A stretch of 64,000 nucleotides of DNA from Shimia sp. R10_1 (lineage in GTDB: Bacteria; Pseudomonadota; Alphaproteobacteria; Rhodobacterales; Rhodobacteraceae): assembly GCF_017744095.1 (NCBI RefSeq), contig NZ_JAGHQX010000001.1:124001-188000 (forward strand). Reading direction: 5' to 3'. Positions 26,611 through 36,421 of this stretch are shown one piece after another. Each line of letters opens with the position of its first letter. Position 1 is the first letter of the stretch. Position numbers and translations under genes: made by a program. The notes below the pieces were generated by a model. It was not told where the DNA came from and searched no databases. It saw nothing but the letters and a program-made list of their open reading frames with translations.

Positions 26611-27913
26611 CTCTTCCAGCCTTGATAAATGTCATCGGGTTCACCGCGCGTCCATTGACACGCACTTCGTAGTGTAGATGCGTGCCGGTCGAGCGTCCAG
26701 AGTTGCCCATATCACCTATGCGGTCACCGCGCGAGACTCTTTGGCCAACTTTTACGCGGATTTTCGCCAGATGGGCATATCGTGTCTCAATTCCGTGCTC
26801 ATGACGGATTTTCACCAAGCGGCCATAACCGGATTGCCAGCCCGCGTGCACCACCACACCGTCGGCGGTGGAATGGATCGGCGTACCATAGCGCGCGGCA
26901 AAATCGGTGCCTTTGTGCATCCGTCCCCAGCGCATGCCAAAGCCGGACGTGTAGCGGAAGGCGGATTGCACCGGATTGGCGAAAGGCACGGTTTCGGCGG
27001 CGATGCGGTACATGTTCAGTTGATCCAGCTGATCAAGAAGCCGATTGGCGCGTAGGGTTTCTGCGGTGAGTTCACCACCTTTGGTGGAGAAGCTGAGCGG
27101 CATCATCGGACCACCCTGACCGCTGTAGCCGCGGCGCACCTCATTGAGCAGGTTTTTGGGATCCAGCCCAGCTGCTGTGAACATCTTGTTGAGAGGCTCC
27201 ACAGAGATGGTCATCGCGTCTTCGAGCTGGCGGAAGATCTGGTCGTTTTTCTCCTCCATCAGCAGGAGTTCGCGCTCCATTTCATCAGCGGCTTCTGAGG
27301 CGGCGCGTGCGTCTGCCACCAGCTGATCGCGTTCTTCGGCTGTTTCTGTGAGGGCTGTGGAAAGCACATCGAGCATGTCGTTGCCCAGAGGGGATGCGCC
27401 GATCAACGCTGTTTGGGTTTCGGCCTGTGCCACGTCGCGGGCGACGACTTCGGCGCGGGCCGCTTCGCGCTCCTGCATGGTGCGGCGCAGGGTGGATTGG
27501 ATCACCTCGATGCCGGTTTCCAGCTCACGGCGGCGGATCTCGGATTCAAGCAGCTGCGACTGCATCTGGGAGACCTGAGCAAGCGCGGTGTTGAAGCGGG
27601 CCTGTGCCGCCAGCGCTTCGTCGGTGCGCGCATCACGTTCTGCGGACAGATCGTTGAGACGCTGCTCATAGGTCATTTGATCGCGCTTGGCCTGCTCGCG
27701 GAAATTGCCGGACCCGATGCTGTCCATCAGCAGAATCGCAGTGGCGATGATCGTCCAAGCAACAATGGCGGACGCGCCGAGGAACGCGACCAATTGCGTG
27801 CTTGGGCGTAGGCGGATGAAGCGGGTGTCGGTGTCCGATCTCAGGAAGAGACGTCGTTCCGGAAAAAAGCGTTCTAGCACCGAGTGCATTCGGATCGCGA
27901 GGCGTGTTCTCAC
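26600..27913 (-). CDS. Membrane-anchored M23 peptidase
   Basis: A 437-residue protein: cytoplasmic N-terminus, one membrane helix (about residues 40-62), a long periplasmic coiled coil (about 70-215) and a C-terminal M23 zinc peptidase domain. The metal and catalytic residues are His333 and Asp337 in [12 protein letters not shown], His381 in YAHL and the HLH at 412-414. It would cut peptidoglycan cross-bridges. The GTG start at 27913 is chosen because GAAGGG lies eight bases upstream; the ATG at 27889 has no visible ribosome binding site, and the longer open frame upstream lacks one too. It is translated with bactofilin (11-base overlap). Confidence 0.88.
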   Translation of the reverse strand: MRTRLAIRMHSVLERFFPERRLFLRSDTDTRFIRLRPSTQLVAFLGASAIVAWTIIATAILLMDSIGSGNFREQAKRDQMTYEQRLNDLSAERDARTDEALAAQARFNTALAQVSQMQSQLLESEIRRRELETGIEVIQSTLRRTMQEREAARAEVVARDVAQAETQTALIGASPLGNDMLDVLSTALTETAEERDQLVADARAASEAADEMERELLLMEEKNDQIFRQLEDAMTISVEPLNKMFTAAGLDPKNLLNEVRRGYSGQGGPMMPLSFSTKGGELTAETLRANRLLDQLDQLNMYRIAAETVPFANPVQSAFRYTSGFGMRWGRMHKGTDFAARYGTPIHSTADGVVVHAGWQSGYGRLVKIRHEHGIETRYAHLAKIRVKVGQRVSRGDRIGDMGNSGRSTGTHLHYEVRVNGRAVNPMTFIKAGRDVF

Positions 27914-28099
27914 GTCAGTACCCTTCGTATAGTCCCATCCCCAGAGCCCCTTTGGTGAGGCATCCGTGCCTTGATATCTGTTAACCGATATCTTGAGGCG
28001 CTGTTGTAACGGCGGCTTTTGGACACGGCAAGGATTTTGACCTTCTGCTGCAGGGTTTCGCGCGTGCGCCCCAAAACATCGGCGAATTGTCGCCGAACG

Positions 28100-28134
28100 G
28101 GTTAAAGGCGTGGCGGCACGCCGCACCTTTAACC
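28100..28134. repeat. Inverted repeat upstream of the M23/bactofilin pair
   Basis: Two 16-base arms (28100-28115 and 28119-28134) flank a 3-base loop with only two non-Watson-Crick positions; the outer parts read GGTTAAAGG and CCTTTAACC. No T-run follows. It lies in the 284-base gap between the DUF455 stop and the M23 start, so it may be an operator or an mRNA-end hairpin. Confidence 0.55.
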
Positions 28135-28197
28135 ATGAATTCACAGTCCTTGGCCGCCGTAGGGCGCTCTTACCTCGTGACCGCTGATTTCATGCGC

Positions 28198-29028
28198 CTA
28201 GCGGGCGTATGCCGGGGGCTCTTCGTCGGCGAGTGGCCAATAAAAATCAGGGGGCAGCCCTGCGTCTGCGCGTTTTTCTTCGTTGAACGGCGGCTTGAGT
28301 GCCCCGTGGAAGTATTTTTGTACGAGACGGTGAAATTCTGCTTTGGGATCAAGCTCATGGCGGCCGCAGAGGAAATTAAACCACTTGGATCCATAAGCCA
28401 CATGGCCGACTTCTTCGGCGTAGATGATACGCAGGGCTTCCAGTGTTTGGTCGTCTTTGGCGTTCTCAAAGATCTTGATCATGCCGGGGGTGACATCGAG
28501 CCCGCGCGCCTCAAGCACCATTGGCACAACAGCGAGCCGACCGAGCAGATCATCTGCTGTGTCTTCGGCGGCGCGCCACATGCCAGCATGCGCTGGTAGG
28601 GCGCCGTAAAAGCTGTCTTTGGCTTCAAGGCTGTCGCAGATCATATTGAAATGATTGGATTCTTCTGCAGCGGATTTCACCCAGTCGTCATAAAATCCAA
28701 GTGGCAGTTTGGTGTCGGTGAAGCGTGCGATGATGTCCCAGTGCAAATCGACCGCATTGAGTTCGATATGGGCAACGGCGTGCAGCATGGCGATGCGGCC
28801 CTGCGGGCTGCCGGGGCGGCGACGGGGCACATCGCGGGGATCGCGCAGCTCAGGTGCGGCGGGCCGGGCCGGTTGCATTGGCGGCGTGGCTGTGCCGATG
28901 GGGGGAGGCGTTCCGGCCTCCCGCGCAGCAAACCATGTGGCGGCATGTTGTTTGGAAAGCGCTGTCTTGGCGCGCCCATCCGCGGTGGAGAGGACCTCCA
29001 CCGCCATTTCAGCAAGAGTTTTGGTCAT
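28198..29028 (-). CDS. DUF455 ferritin-like protein
   Basis: A 276-residue DUF455 protein with a predicted ferritin-like four-helix bundle. Candidate metal ligands are Glu in AVAHIELNAVDLHWD, the EESNHF motif, Glu in PMVLEARGLDV and the EEVGHVAYG motif, the spacing expected of a di-metal site. Some members have been linked to tRNA hydroxylase-like folds, but the reaction is unknown. The start overlaps the stop of the peroxiredoxin gene by one base (TGATG), so the two are probably translated together, which hints at a role in metal or oxidant stress. Confidence 0.85.
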   Translation of the reverse strand: MTKTLAEMAVEVLSTADGRAKTALSKQHAATWFAAREAGTPPPIGTATPPMQPARPAAPELRDPRDVPRRRPGSPQGRIAMLHAVAHIELNAVDLHWDIIARFTDTKLPLGFYDDWVKSAAEESNHFNMICDSLEAKDSFYGALPAHAGMWRAAEDTADDLLGRLAVVPMVLEARGLDVTPGMIKIFENAKDDQTLEALRIIYAEEVGHVAYGSKWFNFLCGRHELDPKAEFHRLVQKYFHGALKPPFNEEKRADAGLPPDFYWPLADEEPPAYAR

Positions 29029-29489
29029 CAGAGGGCTTTCACCGCGTCCAGCACCTCTTCGGCGTGACCGGGCACTTTGACCTTGGGCCAGCTGCGCGAA
29101 ATCTTGCCTGTGGCATCGATCAGAACCGTGCTGCGCACGATGCCCATGAAGGTTTTGCCATACATTTTTTTCTCTGCCCAGACGCCATAGTCTTCGCAGA
29201 CAGAACCATTTTCATCACTTAATAAAGGCACGTTAAGATTTTGTTTAGAAATGAATTTATCGTGGCTGGACAGACTGTCTTTGGAGATGCCAAACACCTT
29301 TGCGCCTGCGGCTTCAAATTCCGGCAGAAGCTCTGAGAATGCGATCGCCTCTTTGGTGCAGCCTGAGGTGTTGTCACGGGGGTAGAAAAACAGCACAACC
29401 GGCGCAGGGCGCAAGGCAGAGAGAGTCACCTCTGTGTCGCCTGTGGACGGCAAGGTAAAATCGGGGGCCATTTCATTGGCGTCAATCAT
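29028..29489 (-). CDS. Peroxiredoxin, BCP/PrxQ-like
   Basis: A 153-residue thiol peroxidase of the AhpC/TSA family, BCP type. The peroxidatic Cys44 sits in YPRDNTSGCTKEA. The nearby resolving Cys of E. coli Bcp (five residues on) is Ile49 here; the only other cysteine is Cys98 in NGSVCEDYG, so the enzyme either uses a different resolving partner or works as a 1-Cys type. The ATG at 29489 is chosen because the long upstream extension does not look like a protein of this family. It is the first gene of a pair with the DUF455 gene. Confidence 0.92.
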   Translation of the reverse strand: MIDANEMAPDFTLPSTGDTEVTLSALRPAPVVLFFYPRDNTSGCTKEAIAFSELLPEFEAAGAKVFGISKDSLSSHDKFISKQNLNVPLLSDENGSVCEDYGVWAEKKMYGKTFMGIVRSTVLIDATGKISRSWPKVKVPGHAEEVLDAVKAL

Positions 29490-29677
29490 GGTCACACTCC
29501 TTGTTGAGGGCCGACTTTTGTGCGTCGGCGAACTTTGGTTGGCTGGGCAAGGCTTGCCGGGCTTGGGTCGATGTGCGCGAGGCGTTATAGTCTGATGATA
29601 CAGGCCCTCGAATAACAGAACATACAGAGGCATCAACCCTGACGAATACCAGTCCGGATACCGCCCCACGCGGGGAT

Positions 29678-32600
29678 GTGCCTGCGCAGGCACAGGACGA
29701 CGCCAAAGTCATTGACCACGCAGCAGAGGATGCGGCGCGGGCAAAGACGAAGGAGGTGTCGCCTGCGGAGGCTGTGCCGGCGCGTCGGGTGCGTCGGTTT
29801 GGGATCTTGGCTTTGCTGAGTGTGGCAGTGCCTGCGGTGTTGTTGGCGCTGGCGGTGGTTGCTTTAAGCGGACGACCCATCGTGGCCCCGGATTGGCTGC
29901 GCAATCGGATCGAAGCCGAACTTAGCAAACAAATGACCGCAATCGATGTGCGTGTTGGTGAGGTTTCGCTGGTTTTTGAAAGTGACTGGGATCCCAGCAT
30001 TTTGATGCGTGGGGTTCAGGTGCTGCCGGCAACCGGGGGCGGCGCTGTTGCCGTCGAGCGCATCAATGTGCGGCTGGCGATGGCGCCTTTGCTGGAACGC
30101 AGAGTGTCGTTTCGCGAGGTGCTGGTGTCTGGGGTGACGCTGACAGGGCTGCGGCAGGCGGATGGGCGCTTGCGGATTGCTCTGGGTCAGGCGATGAGCG
30201 CAGGGGCGTTGCAGACTGATACGGATATTTTCACGTTTGGTGAACAGTTGGAGGGCTATCTGGAGCGGCCCACGTTGGCGCATTTGACGTCCTTTGTGAT
30301 TGAGGATGTGACCTTGCGCCTTGAAGATCTGCGGGCGCGCCGTGCCTGGACGGTGGACGGCGGAGAGGTGGCGCTGCGGCGAGACGGCGACACTGTGCAA
30401 TTGTCATCCCAGCTGACGGTGCTGGGGGGGCGCAGCTACGCAAGTTTTGTGGAAACATCGCTGACCACGCGGTTTGGCACGCTGGCCACTGACTTTGGCT
30501 TGAGCTTTCAGGATATTCCAAGCGAAGATCTGGCCTCTCAGATTACGGCGATGCGCTGGTTGGAAATCCTGCGTGCGCCGATTTCTGGCGCCCTTCGTGC
30601 GAGTCTAGATGATGCAGGTCAACTCAGCGACGTGCATGCCACGCTGCAGATTGACGAGGGTGTATTGCAGCCTGAGGGCGAGGTGCGTCCGGTGCCTTTT
30701 GATGGGATGCGCAGCTATCTGACCTATGATCCGGCGCGGGGGGCAATCCGGTTTGATGAGCTGTCGGTGACAAGTGACATGATCCGGGTGTCTGCTTTTG
30801 GGGAGGCGTTTCTGCGCGGCCCGGATGGTGGCTTGCCTGATGAGTTTCTGGTGCAGCTGACGTTGAATGAGTTCCGCGCGAACCCTCGTAATTTGGAAGA
30901 CGATCCGATTGCACTGGAGCGCAGCTTTGCCGATTTCCGATTGCAGCTGGATCCGTTCTCTCTCGATCTGGGGCAATTGGTGGTGCGTCAAGGCGGCAAT
31001 CAGGTGGTTTTGGATGGGCATCTGGGCGTCGATGGGGCGCATTGGGACTATGCGCTGAATGGGCAATTGGATGCGGTGCAGGCGCGCAATGTGCTGTCGG
31101 TCTGGCCGAAGAGTTTTGAACAGAAGCCGCGAAAATGGGTGTCGGAAAATCTGCGACAGGCGCTGGTGACAAATGTGGATCTGGCGGTGCGGTCGCGCGG
31201 TGCGGCGCTGCCGGATCTTTATGTGGGCTTTCAGTTCGAAGATGCGGTGGTGCGCGCAGTGAAAACCATGCCCCCGATTCAGGGCGGCGTTGGTTTTGGC
31301 ATTGTGAAAGACAACAAGGTTCACATCGCGGTCGAAGAAGGATTTGTGGAAGCGGACGTGGGGGGGCGTATCAACGTCGCCGGGTCGAGCTTTATCGTGG
31401 AGGACATCCGGCTCAAGCCGTCGCCGGGACATGTTGATGTGGTGGCTGAAGGGCCAATCACAGCGGCGTTGTCCTTGCTCGATCGTGAGCCCATGAAGTT
31501 GTTCACCAAAGCGAAGTTGCCGGTGGATTTTGCACCCGGTCGTGCGGTGGTGCGCGGAACAATTGACATGTTGTTGAAAGACAATCTGCCGATTGAGGAA
31601 GTGATGTATGACATCACCGGCGACTTGTTGGACGTGACCAGCACGCATTTCATTCCAGACAAGGAAATGAAGGGCAATTTTTCGCTTCGTGCGACGCCTG
31701 AGCGGGTGGACATCGAAGGGGCTGGCACGCTGGCTGGCATTCCTGTCGATGCGCATTGGCACATGTTTGGCGGCAAGGAAAACGAGGGGCGCAGCTGGTT
31801 GACGGGCACGGCGGTGCTGAACGCGCAGGCGCTTGAGGTGTTTGAGGTGCGCCTGCCGAAGGGGACGCTGTCGGAGGAGGGCGTGCTCAGCTATGATATG
31901 GAGATCGTGCGCGACGTGCCGCCTAAGCTGAAGCTGCGCTCTGATCTTGTGGGCGCGCGGCTGTCGGTGCCCCCGATTGGCTGGCGCAAGGCGGCGCGGA
32001 CAGCGGGCAATCTGGAGGTGGACATTACGGTTGGAGAGCCTCCGATCATTGAGCGCGTGCTGTTTGAGGCACCGGGGCTTTCGCTTGAGGGAGATGTAAC
32101 TCTGGCGAAAGAGGGAGGACTGGAGGTTGCGCGGCTGAACCGTTTGGCGGTTGGGCAGTGGCTGACCGGCAGGGGGCTGTTGCGCGGGCGCGGCGATGCG
32201 CTGCCTGCGCTGGAGCTGACCGGTGGCCGGATGGACATGCGCCAGATGCCGGACACGGCGCGTGGCGGCAGTTCAGGCGGGTCTGGCGCGGCGGCCAGTG
32301 GCCCGATCACGGCGCGGCTTGATGAACTGGTGGTTACAGATGGCATTCGATTGGCGCCGATTTCCGCAGAGCTTTCGACACAAGGGGGGATCTCCGGTCG
32401 GTTTCAAGGCAATTTCAACGGTGGCCCGGCGGTCACCGGTTTGCTTGCGCCGCATGCCAATGGCACGCAGGTGCAAGTAAAGTCACCCCAAGGCGGACAA
32501 ATCGCGGCCTCTATGGGGGTGATCGCTGCAGCCAAAAATGGCGCGATGACGTTGGATTTGATCCCGCGGGCGGCCAAAGGTGAATATGACGGCACGCTGA

Positions 32601-33037
32601 GCATGAAATCGGTGCGGGTGCAGCAGGTGCCCGCGATGGCGGCGCTGCTCAATGCGATCAGTGTCGTGGGGCTGATTGATCAGCTGAATGGACCAGGGCT
32701 GTTTTTCTCTGACGTGTTTGCGAAATTCCGCATCACGCCAGGCCAGTTGATTGTCGGCGAAAGCAGTGCCGTGGGACCGTCGATCGGATTGTCAGCCAAT
32801 GGCACTTATAGCTTTGCCCAAAAGTGGTTTGACATACAGGGCACCATCTCGCCGATTTACGCGGTGAATGTGGTGGGGCGGCCTTTTGCGCGGCGCGGGG
32901 AGGGGTTGATTGGCTTCAACTATCGCATGCGAGGGCCCGCGGCGGACACATCAATTTCTGTCAATCCGCTATCGGCCTTGACGCCGGGCTTCTTTAGAGA
33001 GATTTTCCGCCGTCCGCCCCCGGATCTGAGCAACTGA
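29678..33037 (+). CDS. AsmA/YhdP-like envelope protein
   Basis: A protein of 1119 residues or slightly more, with one N-terminal membrane helix (about 41-64) and a very long periplasmic beta-rich part with DUF3971 and AsmA-like C-terminal features (LDGHLGVDGAHWDY, GRAVVRGTIDMLLKD, GTYSFAQKWFDIQGTISPIY). Relatives such as YhdP form long grooves thought to carry phospholipids between inner and outer membrane. The start is uncertain: GTG at 29678 lacks a well-spaced ribosome binding site, whereas a CTG at 29639 in the same frame has AGAGG nine bases before it. It diverges from the peroxiredoxin gene and lies 42 bases before queA. Confidence 0.85.
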   Translation: MPAQAQDDAKVIDHAAEDAARAKTKEVSPAEAVPARRVRRFGILALLSVAVPAVLLALAVVALSGRPIVAPDWLRNRIEAELSKQMTAIDVRVGEVSLVFESDWDPSILMRGVQVLPATGGGAVAVERINVRLAMAPLLERRVSFREVLVSGVTLTGLRQADGRLRIALGQAMSAGALQTDTDIFTFGEQLEGYLERPTLAHLTSFVIEDVTLRLEDLRARRAWTVDGGEVALRRDGDTVQLSSQLTVLGGRSYASFVETSLTTRFGTLATDFGLSFQDIPSEDLASQITAMRWLEILRAPISGALRASLDDAGQLSDVHATLQIDEGVLQPEGEVRPVPFDGMRSYLTYDPARGAIRFDELSVTSDMIRVSAFGEAFLRGPDGGLPDEFLVQLTLNEFRANPRNLEDDPIALERSFADFRLQLDPFSLDLGQLVVRQGGNQVVLDGHLGVDGAHWDYALNGQLDAVQARNVLSVWPKSFEQKPRKWVSENLRQALVTNVDLAVRSRGAALPDLYVGFQFEDAVVRAVKTMPPIQGGVGFGIVKDNKVHIAVEEGFVEADVGGRINVAGSSFIVEDIRLKPSPGHVDVVAEGPITAALSLLDREPMKLFTKAKLPVDFAPGRAVVRGTIDMLLKDNLPIEEVMYDITGDLLDVTSTHFIPDKEMKGNFSLRATPERVDIEGAGTLAGIPVDAHWHMFGGKENEGRSWLTGTAVLNAQALEVFEVRLPKGTLSEEGVLSYDMEIVRDVPPKLKLRSDLVGARLSVPPIGWRKAARTAGNLEVDITVGEPPIIERVLFEAPGLSLEGDVTLAKEGGLEVARLNRLAVGQWLTGRGLLRGRGDALPALELTGGRMDMRQMPDTARGGSSGGSGAAASGPITARLDELVVTDGIRLAPISAELSTQGGISGRFQGNFNGGPAVTGLLAPHANGTQVQVKSPQGGQIAASMGVIAAAKNGAMTLDLIPRAAKGEYDGTLSMKSVRVQQVPAMAALLNAISVVGLIDQLNGPGLFFSDVFAKFRITPGQLIVGESSAVGPSIGLSANGTYSFAQKWFDIQGTISPIYAVNVVGRPFARRGEGLIGFNYRMRGPAADTSISVNPLSALTPGFFREIFRRPPPDLSN

Positions 33038-33079
33038 GGGCGGCCCTTTCCAACTGACACAGCACACGGCGCCATTCTG

Positions 33080-34126
33080 ATGCAGCTTTCTGATTTTGAC
33101 TTCGACCTTCCAGAGGCTCTGATTGCCACGCGACCTGCTGAGCCGCGCAGTTCGGCGCGTCTGTTGGTGGCCAAAGGCGATGAGATCATCGATGGGGTGG
33201 TGACAGATTTGCTGGAGTGGCTGCAGCCCGGAGATCGGCTGGTGCTGAATGACACCAAAGTGATTCCGGCGCGGCTGTCAGGTTACCGCGTGCGCAGCGG
33301 GCCAGAGGGCGAGACGCAGGCGCGTATGGAGGTGACGCTGCTTGAGCCGCGTGCCGGAGGCGCATGGTCTGCCCTGATCAAGCCGCTTAAGAAAATCCGC
33401 GAAGGCGAAGACATCATTTTTGCCGCCGGGCTGAAAGGCACGTTGTTGTCCAAAGAAGACGGGCAGGGCGTGGTGCAGTTTGATGTGCAGGGCGCAGATT
33501 TTGATGCGGCGCTGGATGCGGCGGGCAATATGCCGCTGCCACCCTACATCGCGGCGAAACGTGCGGCGGATGAAAAGGACAAGACCGACTATCAGACCGT
33601 CTGGGCCAAGCATTCCGGGGCGGTGGCGGCGCCGACGGCATCATTGCATTTTGATGCGCCGTTGCTGGAAGCGCTGAAGGCGCGCGGTGTGGAATTTACC
33701 CATGTGACATTGCACGTGGGGGCTGGAACATTCCTGCCGGTGAAGGTGGACAACGTCAAAGAGCACAAGATGCATGCGGAATGGGGGCGGGTCACCGAGG
33801 CGGCCGCGGCTGAGATTGCAGCCACGAAAGCCGCAGGTGGCCGGGTGATTCCGGTGGGGACAACCGCGCTGCGCCTTATCGAGAGCGCTGCACGCGAGGG
33901 CGCAATCGCGGCCTGGGAAGGCAATACGGATATTTTCATCTACCCGGGATTTGAATTTCATGTGGCAGATGCCTTGATGACCAACTTCCATTTGCCAAAA
34001 TCCACCCTGATGATGCTGGTCAGCGCGCTGTTGGGACAGGAACGCATACGCAACGTCTATGACCACGCGGTGAAAGAGGGCTATCGCTTCTTCTCTTATG
34101 GGGATGCCTCGCTGTTGTTGCCCTAA
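33080..34126 (+). CDS. queA: tRNA preQ1 ribosyltransferase-isomerase
   Basis: A 348-residue QueA, which transfers and rearranges the ribosyl part of SAM onto preQ1 in tRNA to give epoxyqueuosine. Landmarks are [21 protein letters not shown] at the N-terminus, [21 protein letters not shown] followed by [35 protein letters not shown] and the C-terminal [17 protein letters not shown]. The length is that of the family. The gene follows the AsmA-like gene on the same strand. Confidence 0.97.
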   Translation: MQLSDFDFDLPEALIATRPAEPRSSARLLVAKGDEIIDGVVTDLLEWLQPGDRLVLNDTKVIPARLSGYRVRSGPEGETQARMEVTLLEPRAGGAWSALIKPLKKIREGEDIIFAAGLKGTLLSKEDGQGVVQFDVQGADFDAALDAAGNMPLPPYIAAKRAADEKDKTDYQTVWAKHSGAVAAPTASLHFDAPLLEALKARGVEFTHVTLHVGAGTFLPVKVDNVKEHKMHAEWGRVTEAAAAEIAATKAAGGRVIPVGTTALRLIESAAREGAIAAWEGNTDIFIYPGFEFHVADALMTNFHLPKSTLMMLVSALLGQERIRNVYDHAVKEGYRFFSYGDASLLLP

Positions 34127-34367
34127 GCGGTGCGGGGGGCGGACCCTATGGGCGCGCCCGGCTGCTGCGCGACATGAAATCGAGAAAACGCTTGGCTGAA
34201 CTTGGCTTGTGCGGCAGCATCTTCAAACGCTGTTGTGCGAAGTCAGGGAGCGTTTCAAAAGCAAAATAAATCAATGAGCGCGCAAAACGACACATGCTTG
34301 TCGCGATTGAAAGCGATGAGGGTGCCACGGATTTTGCAAATGAGCGCAAACGTGAGAAGGTCTCAAA

Positions 34368-35633
34368 ATGGTTGAGTTTTTTAAAGGCGCCTGGCCGCTG
34401 CTTTTGGGGATGTTGCTGCTGATGGTGGGCAACGGGATGCACGGCACGCTGCTGGGTATTCGCGGCGAAAGCGCTGGCTTCTCGACATTGGAAATGTCGA
34501 TGGTGATGTCGGCCTATTTTGTTGGCTTTCTGGGCGGCAGTCGTACCACACCGGAGATGATCCGCCGCGTGGGGCATGTCCGGGTCTTTGCGGCGCTGGC
34601 CTCCATGATCTCAGCGGTTTTGATCCTGTTCCCGACGCTGGAGCATCCGATTGCCTGGATTCTGGGCCGGGTCATCATGGGGTTCTGTTTCTCTGGCGTG
34701 TATGTCACGGCGGAAAGCTGGCTGAACAATGCGGCCAACAATGACACCCGCGGTAAGGCGCTGTCGCTTTACATGATCGTGCAGATGATTGGCATTGTGA
34801 CCGCGCAGGGGCTGATGACAGTGCCCGATGCCACAGGCTTTTTGCTGTTTGTGATCCCATCGGTGCTGGTTTCGATTTCGTTTGCGCCCATTCTGTTGTC
34901 GATTTCACCGACCCCAGCCTTTGACACAACGAAACCCATGAGCCTGAAAGAGCTGTTTCAGAATTCTCCGTTGGGGGTTGTTGGCATGTTCCTGTTGGGG
35001 GGCGTGTTCTCTGCGCAGTTTGGCATGTCGGCGGTTTTTGCCACCCGCGCAGGTTTGAGCCTGACAGAGCTCAGTGTGTTTATTGCTGCCTTTTATGTGG
35101 GCGCGACACTCTTTCAGTATCCGTTGGGCTGGATGAGCGACCGGATGGATCGACGCCGGTTGATCATGATCGTTGCAGTGATCGGGGCTGTGGGCAGTGC
35201 GGTTGGATTTATGGCAGGGGACAATTATCCGATGCTGCTGATTGCGGCGATTTTGATCGGAGGGTTCACCAACCCGCTGTATTCCATGCTGATCGCCCAT
35301 GCCAATGACTTCCTGGATTATGAGGACATGGCGGCGGCGTCCGGTGGGCTTGTTTTCGTGAATGGTGTTGGCGCAATTGCAGGGCCGTTGATCACTGGTA
35401 GTGCGATGGATTTGGTGGGGCCGAGCGGCTTTTTCATCTATCTCGTCTTTCTGCTGGCGGTGCTGGCGGTCTATGCGGCGTATCGCACGACCCGCCGTCC
35501 TGCTGCGGCGGCTGAGGACACTGGCAGCTTCACCGCGGTTATGCCGACGTCCTCGCCCGTTGCGGTTGAGGTCGCCCAAGAGGTGGCAATTGAGACCGCC
35601 ATGGAAGAAGAGCAGGAGGCTGCAGCCGGATAG
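34368..35633 (+). CDS. MFS transporter, YcaD-like
   Basis: A 421-residue major facilitator with twelve predicted membrane helices. The loop between helices 2 and 3 reads FLGGSRTTPEMIRRVGHVRVF, and the matching loop in the second half is PLGWMSDRMDRRRLI, the usual MFS signature. The N-terminal GMHGTLLGIRGESAGFS pattern matches the YcaD-like group, whose substrates are not known. The C-terminal 40 residues are an acidic, Ala/Val/Glu-rich cytoplasmic tail. A 241-base gap separates it from queA, in which nothing distinct was seen. Confidence 0.88.
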   Translation: MVEFFKGAWPLLLGMLLLMVGNGMHGTLLGIRGESAGFSTLEMSMVMSAYFVGFLGGSRTTPEMIRRVGHVRVFAALASMISAVLILFPTLEHPIAWILGRVIMGFCFSGVYVTAESWLNNAANNDTRGKALSLYMIVQMIGIVTAQGLMTVPDATGFLLFVIPSVLVSISFAPILLSISPTPAFDTTKPMSLKELFQNSPLGVVGMFLLGGVFSAQFGMSAVFATRAGLSLTELSVFIAAFYVGATLFQYPLGWMSDRMDRRRLIMIVAVIGAVGSAVGFMAGDNYPMLLIAAILIGGFTNPLYSMLIAHANDFLDYEDMAAASGGLVFVNGVGAIAGPLITGSAMDLVGPSGFFIYLVFLLAVLAVYAAYRTTRRPAAAAEDTGSFTAVMPTSSPVAVEVAQEVAIETAMEEEQEAAAG

Positions 35634-35782
35634 GACACTGCGCATTGCGACACAGCGTTTGACCCAATCGCGCGCTGTGTCGCATCGTTGCAATTTGTGA
35701 CTTTTAACTCCGGCAATCTTCTGTGTAACGTTTTTGTAAAAGGGCCCCCGCGCGGGGGCAGAAAACGCGAAGGAGAGGGGCC

Positions 35783-36358
35783 ATGGTGCGTCCCGAAGAT
35801 GTTTTGTCATTTTGGCTTGATGAGATTGGACCATCAGGCTGGTATCAGGCCTCTGATGACCTGGATGAAACCATTCGAAACAAGTTCATGGACACATGGG
35901 AGAAAGCACGCGATGGCGGATTGGGGCAGTGGCTGACCTATCCGAGCGGCACGCTTGCATATCTGATTGTGACAGACCAGTTTTCTCGCAATATGTTTCG
36001 GGGCAGTGGCAAAGCCTTTGCAACAGACCGTCAGGCGCTTTGTGCGGCCAAGTCTGCATTGCACAAGAAATGGGATCAGAAAATTGATGGCCCGGCGCGG
36101 CAGTTCTTTTTCCTGCCGCTGATGCATTCTGAAAACCTCTGCGATCAGGAGCAATGTGTGCGCATGTTTGTTGATCGTATGGAGGATGCGGACAGCAATC
36201 TGTTGCATGCGCAGGCACATCGTGAAGTGATCCGCCAGTTTGGTCGCTTTCCCTATCGCAATGAAGCGCTGGCGCGGGCGTCAACCGAGGTGGAAGCCGC
36301 CTATGTTGAAAAAGGCGGATATGGCCACACCATGCGGCTGTTGCAGGCCGCACAATAA
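35783..36358 (+). CDS. DUF924 family protein
   Basis: A 191-residue DUF924 protein. Typical blocks are VLSFWLDEIGPSGWYQASDDLDETI, LAYLIVTDQFSRNMFRGSGKAFATD, FFFLPLMHSENLCDQE and FGRFPYRNEALAR. The fold is expected to be all-helical and TPR-like; the molecular role is unknown. GAGAGG lies eight bases before the ATG. A palindromic hairpin follows the gene, which converges with the next one. Confidence 0.88.
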   Translation: MVRPEDVLSFWLDEIGPSGWYQASDDLDETIRNKFMDTWEKARDGGLGQWLTYPSGTLAYLIVTDQFSRNMFRGSGKAFATDRQALCAAKSALHKKWDQKIDGPARQFFFLPLMHSENLCDQEQCVRMFVDRMEDADSNLLHAQAHREVIRQFGRFPYRNEALARASTEVEAAYVEKGGYGHTMRLLQAAQ

Positions 36359-36384
36359 GCGCATCAAAATTCATATGTCCAAAG

Positions 36385-36410
36385 GCGGGCCCGCGTCACT
36401 GCGGGCCCGC
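36385..36410. terminator. Hairpin between convergent genes
   Basis: The palindrome GCGGGCCCGC occurs twice (36385-36394 and 36401-36410) with six bases between, so the copies can pair with each other. There is no long T-run, only a TTT at 36416; it probably works as a weak bidirectional terminator. Confidence 0.6.
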
Positions 36411-36421
36411 AATACGTTTGA

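Noticed and set aside
30605-31762. A 385-codon minus-strand frame within the AsmA-like gene
   Set aside because: It is low-complexity His/Arg/Gln-rich sequence opposite a well-supported gene.
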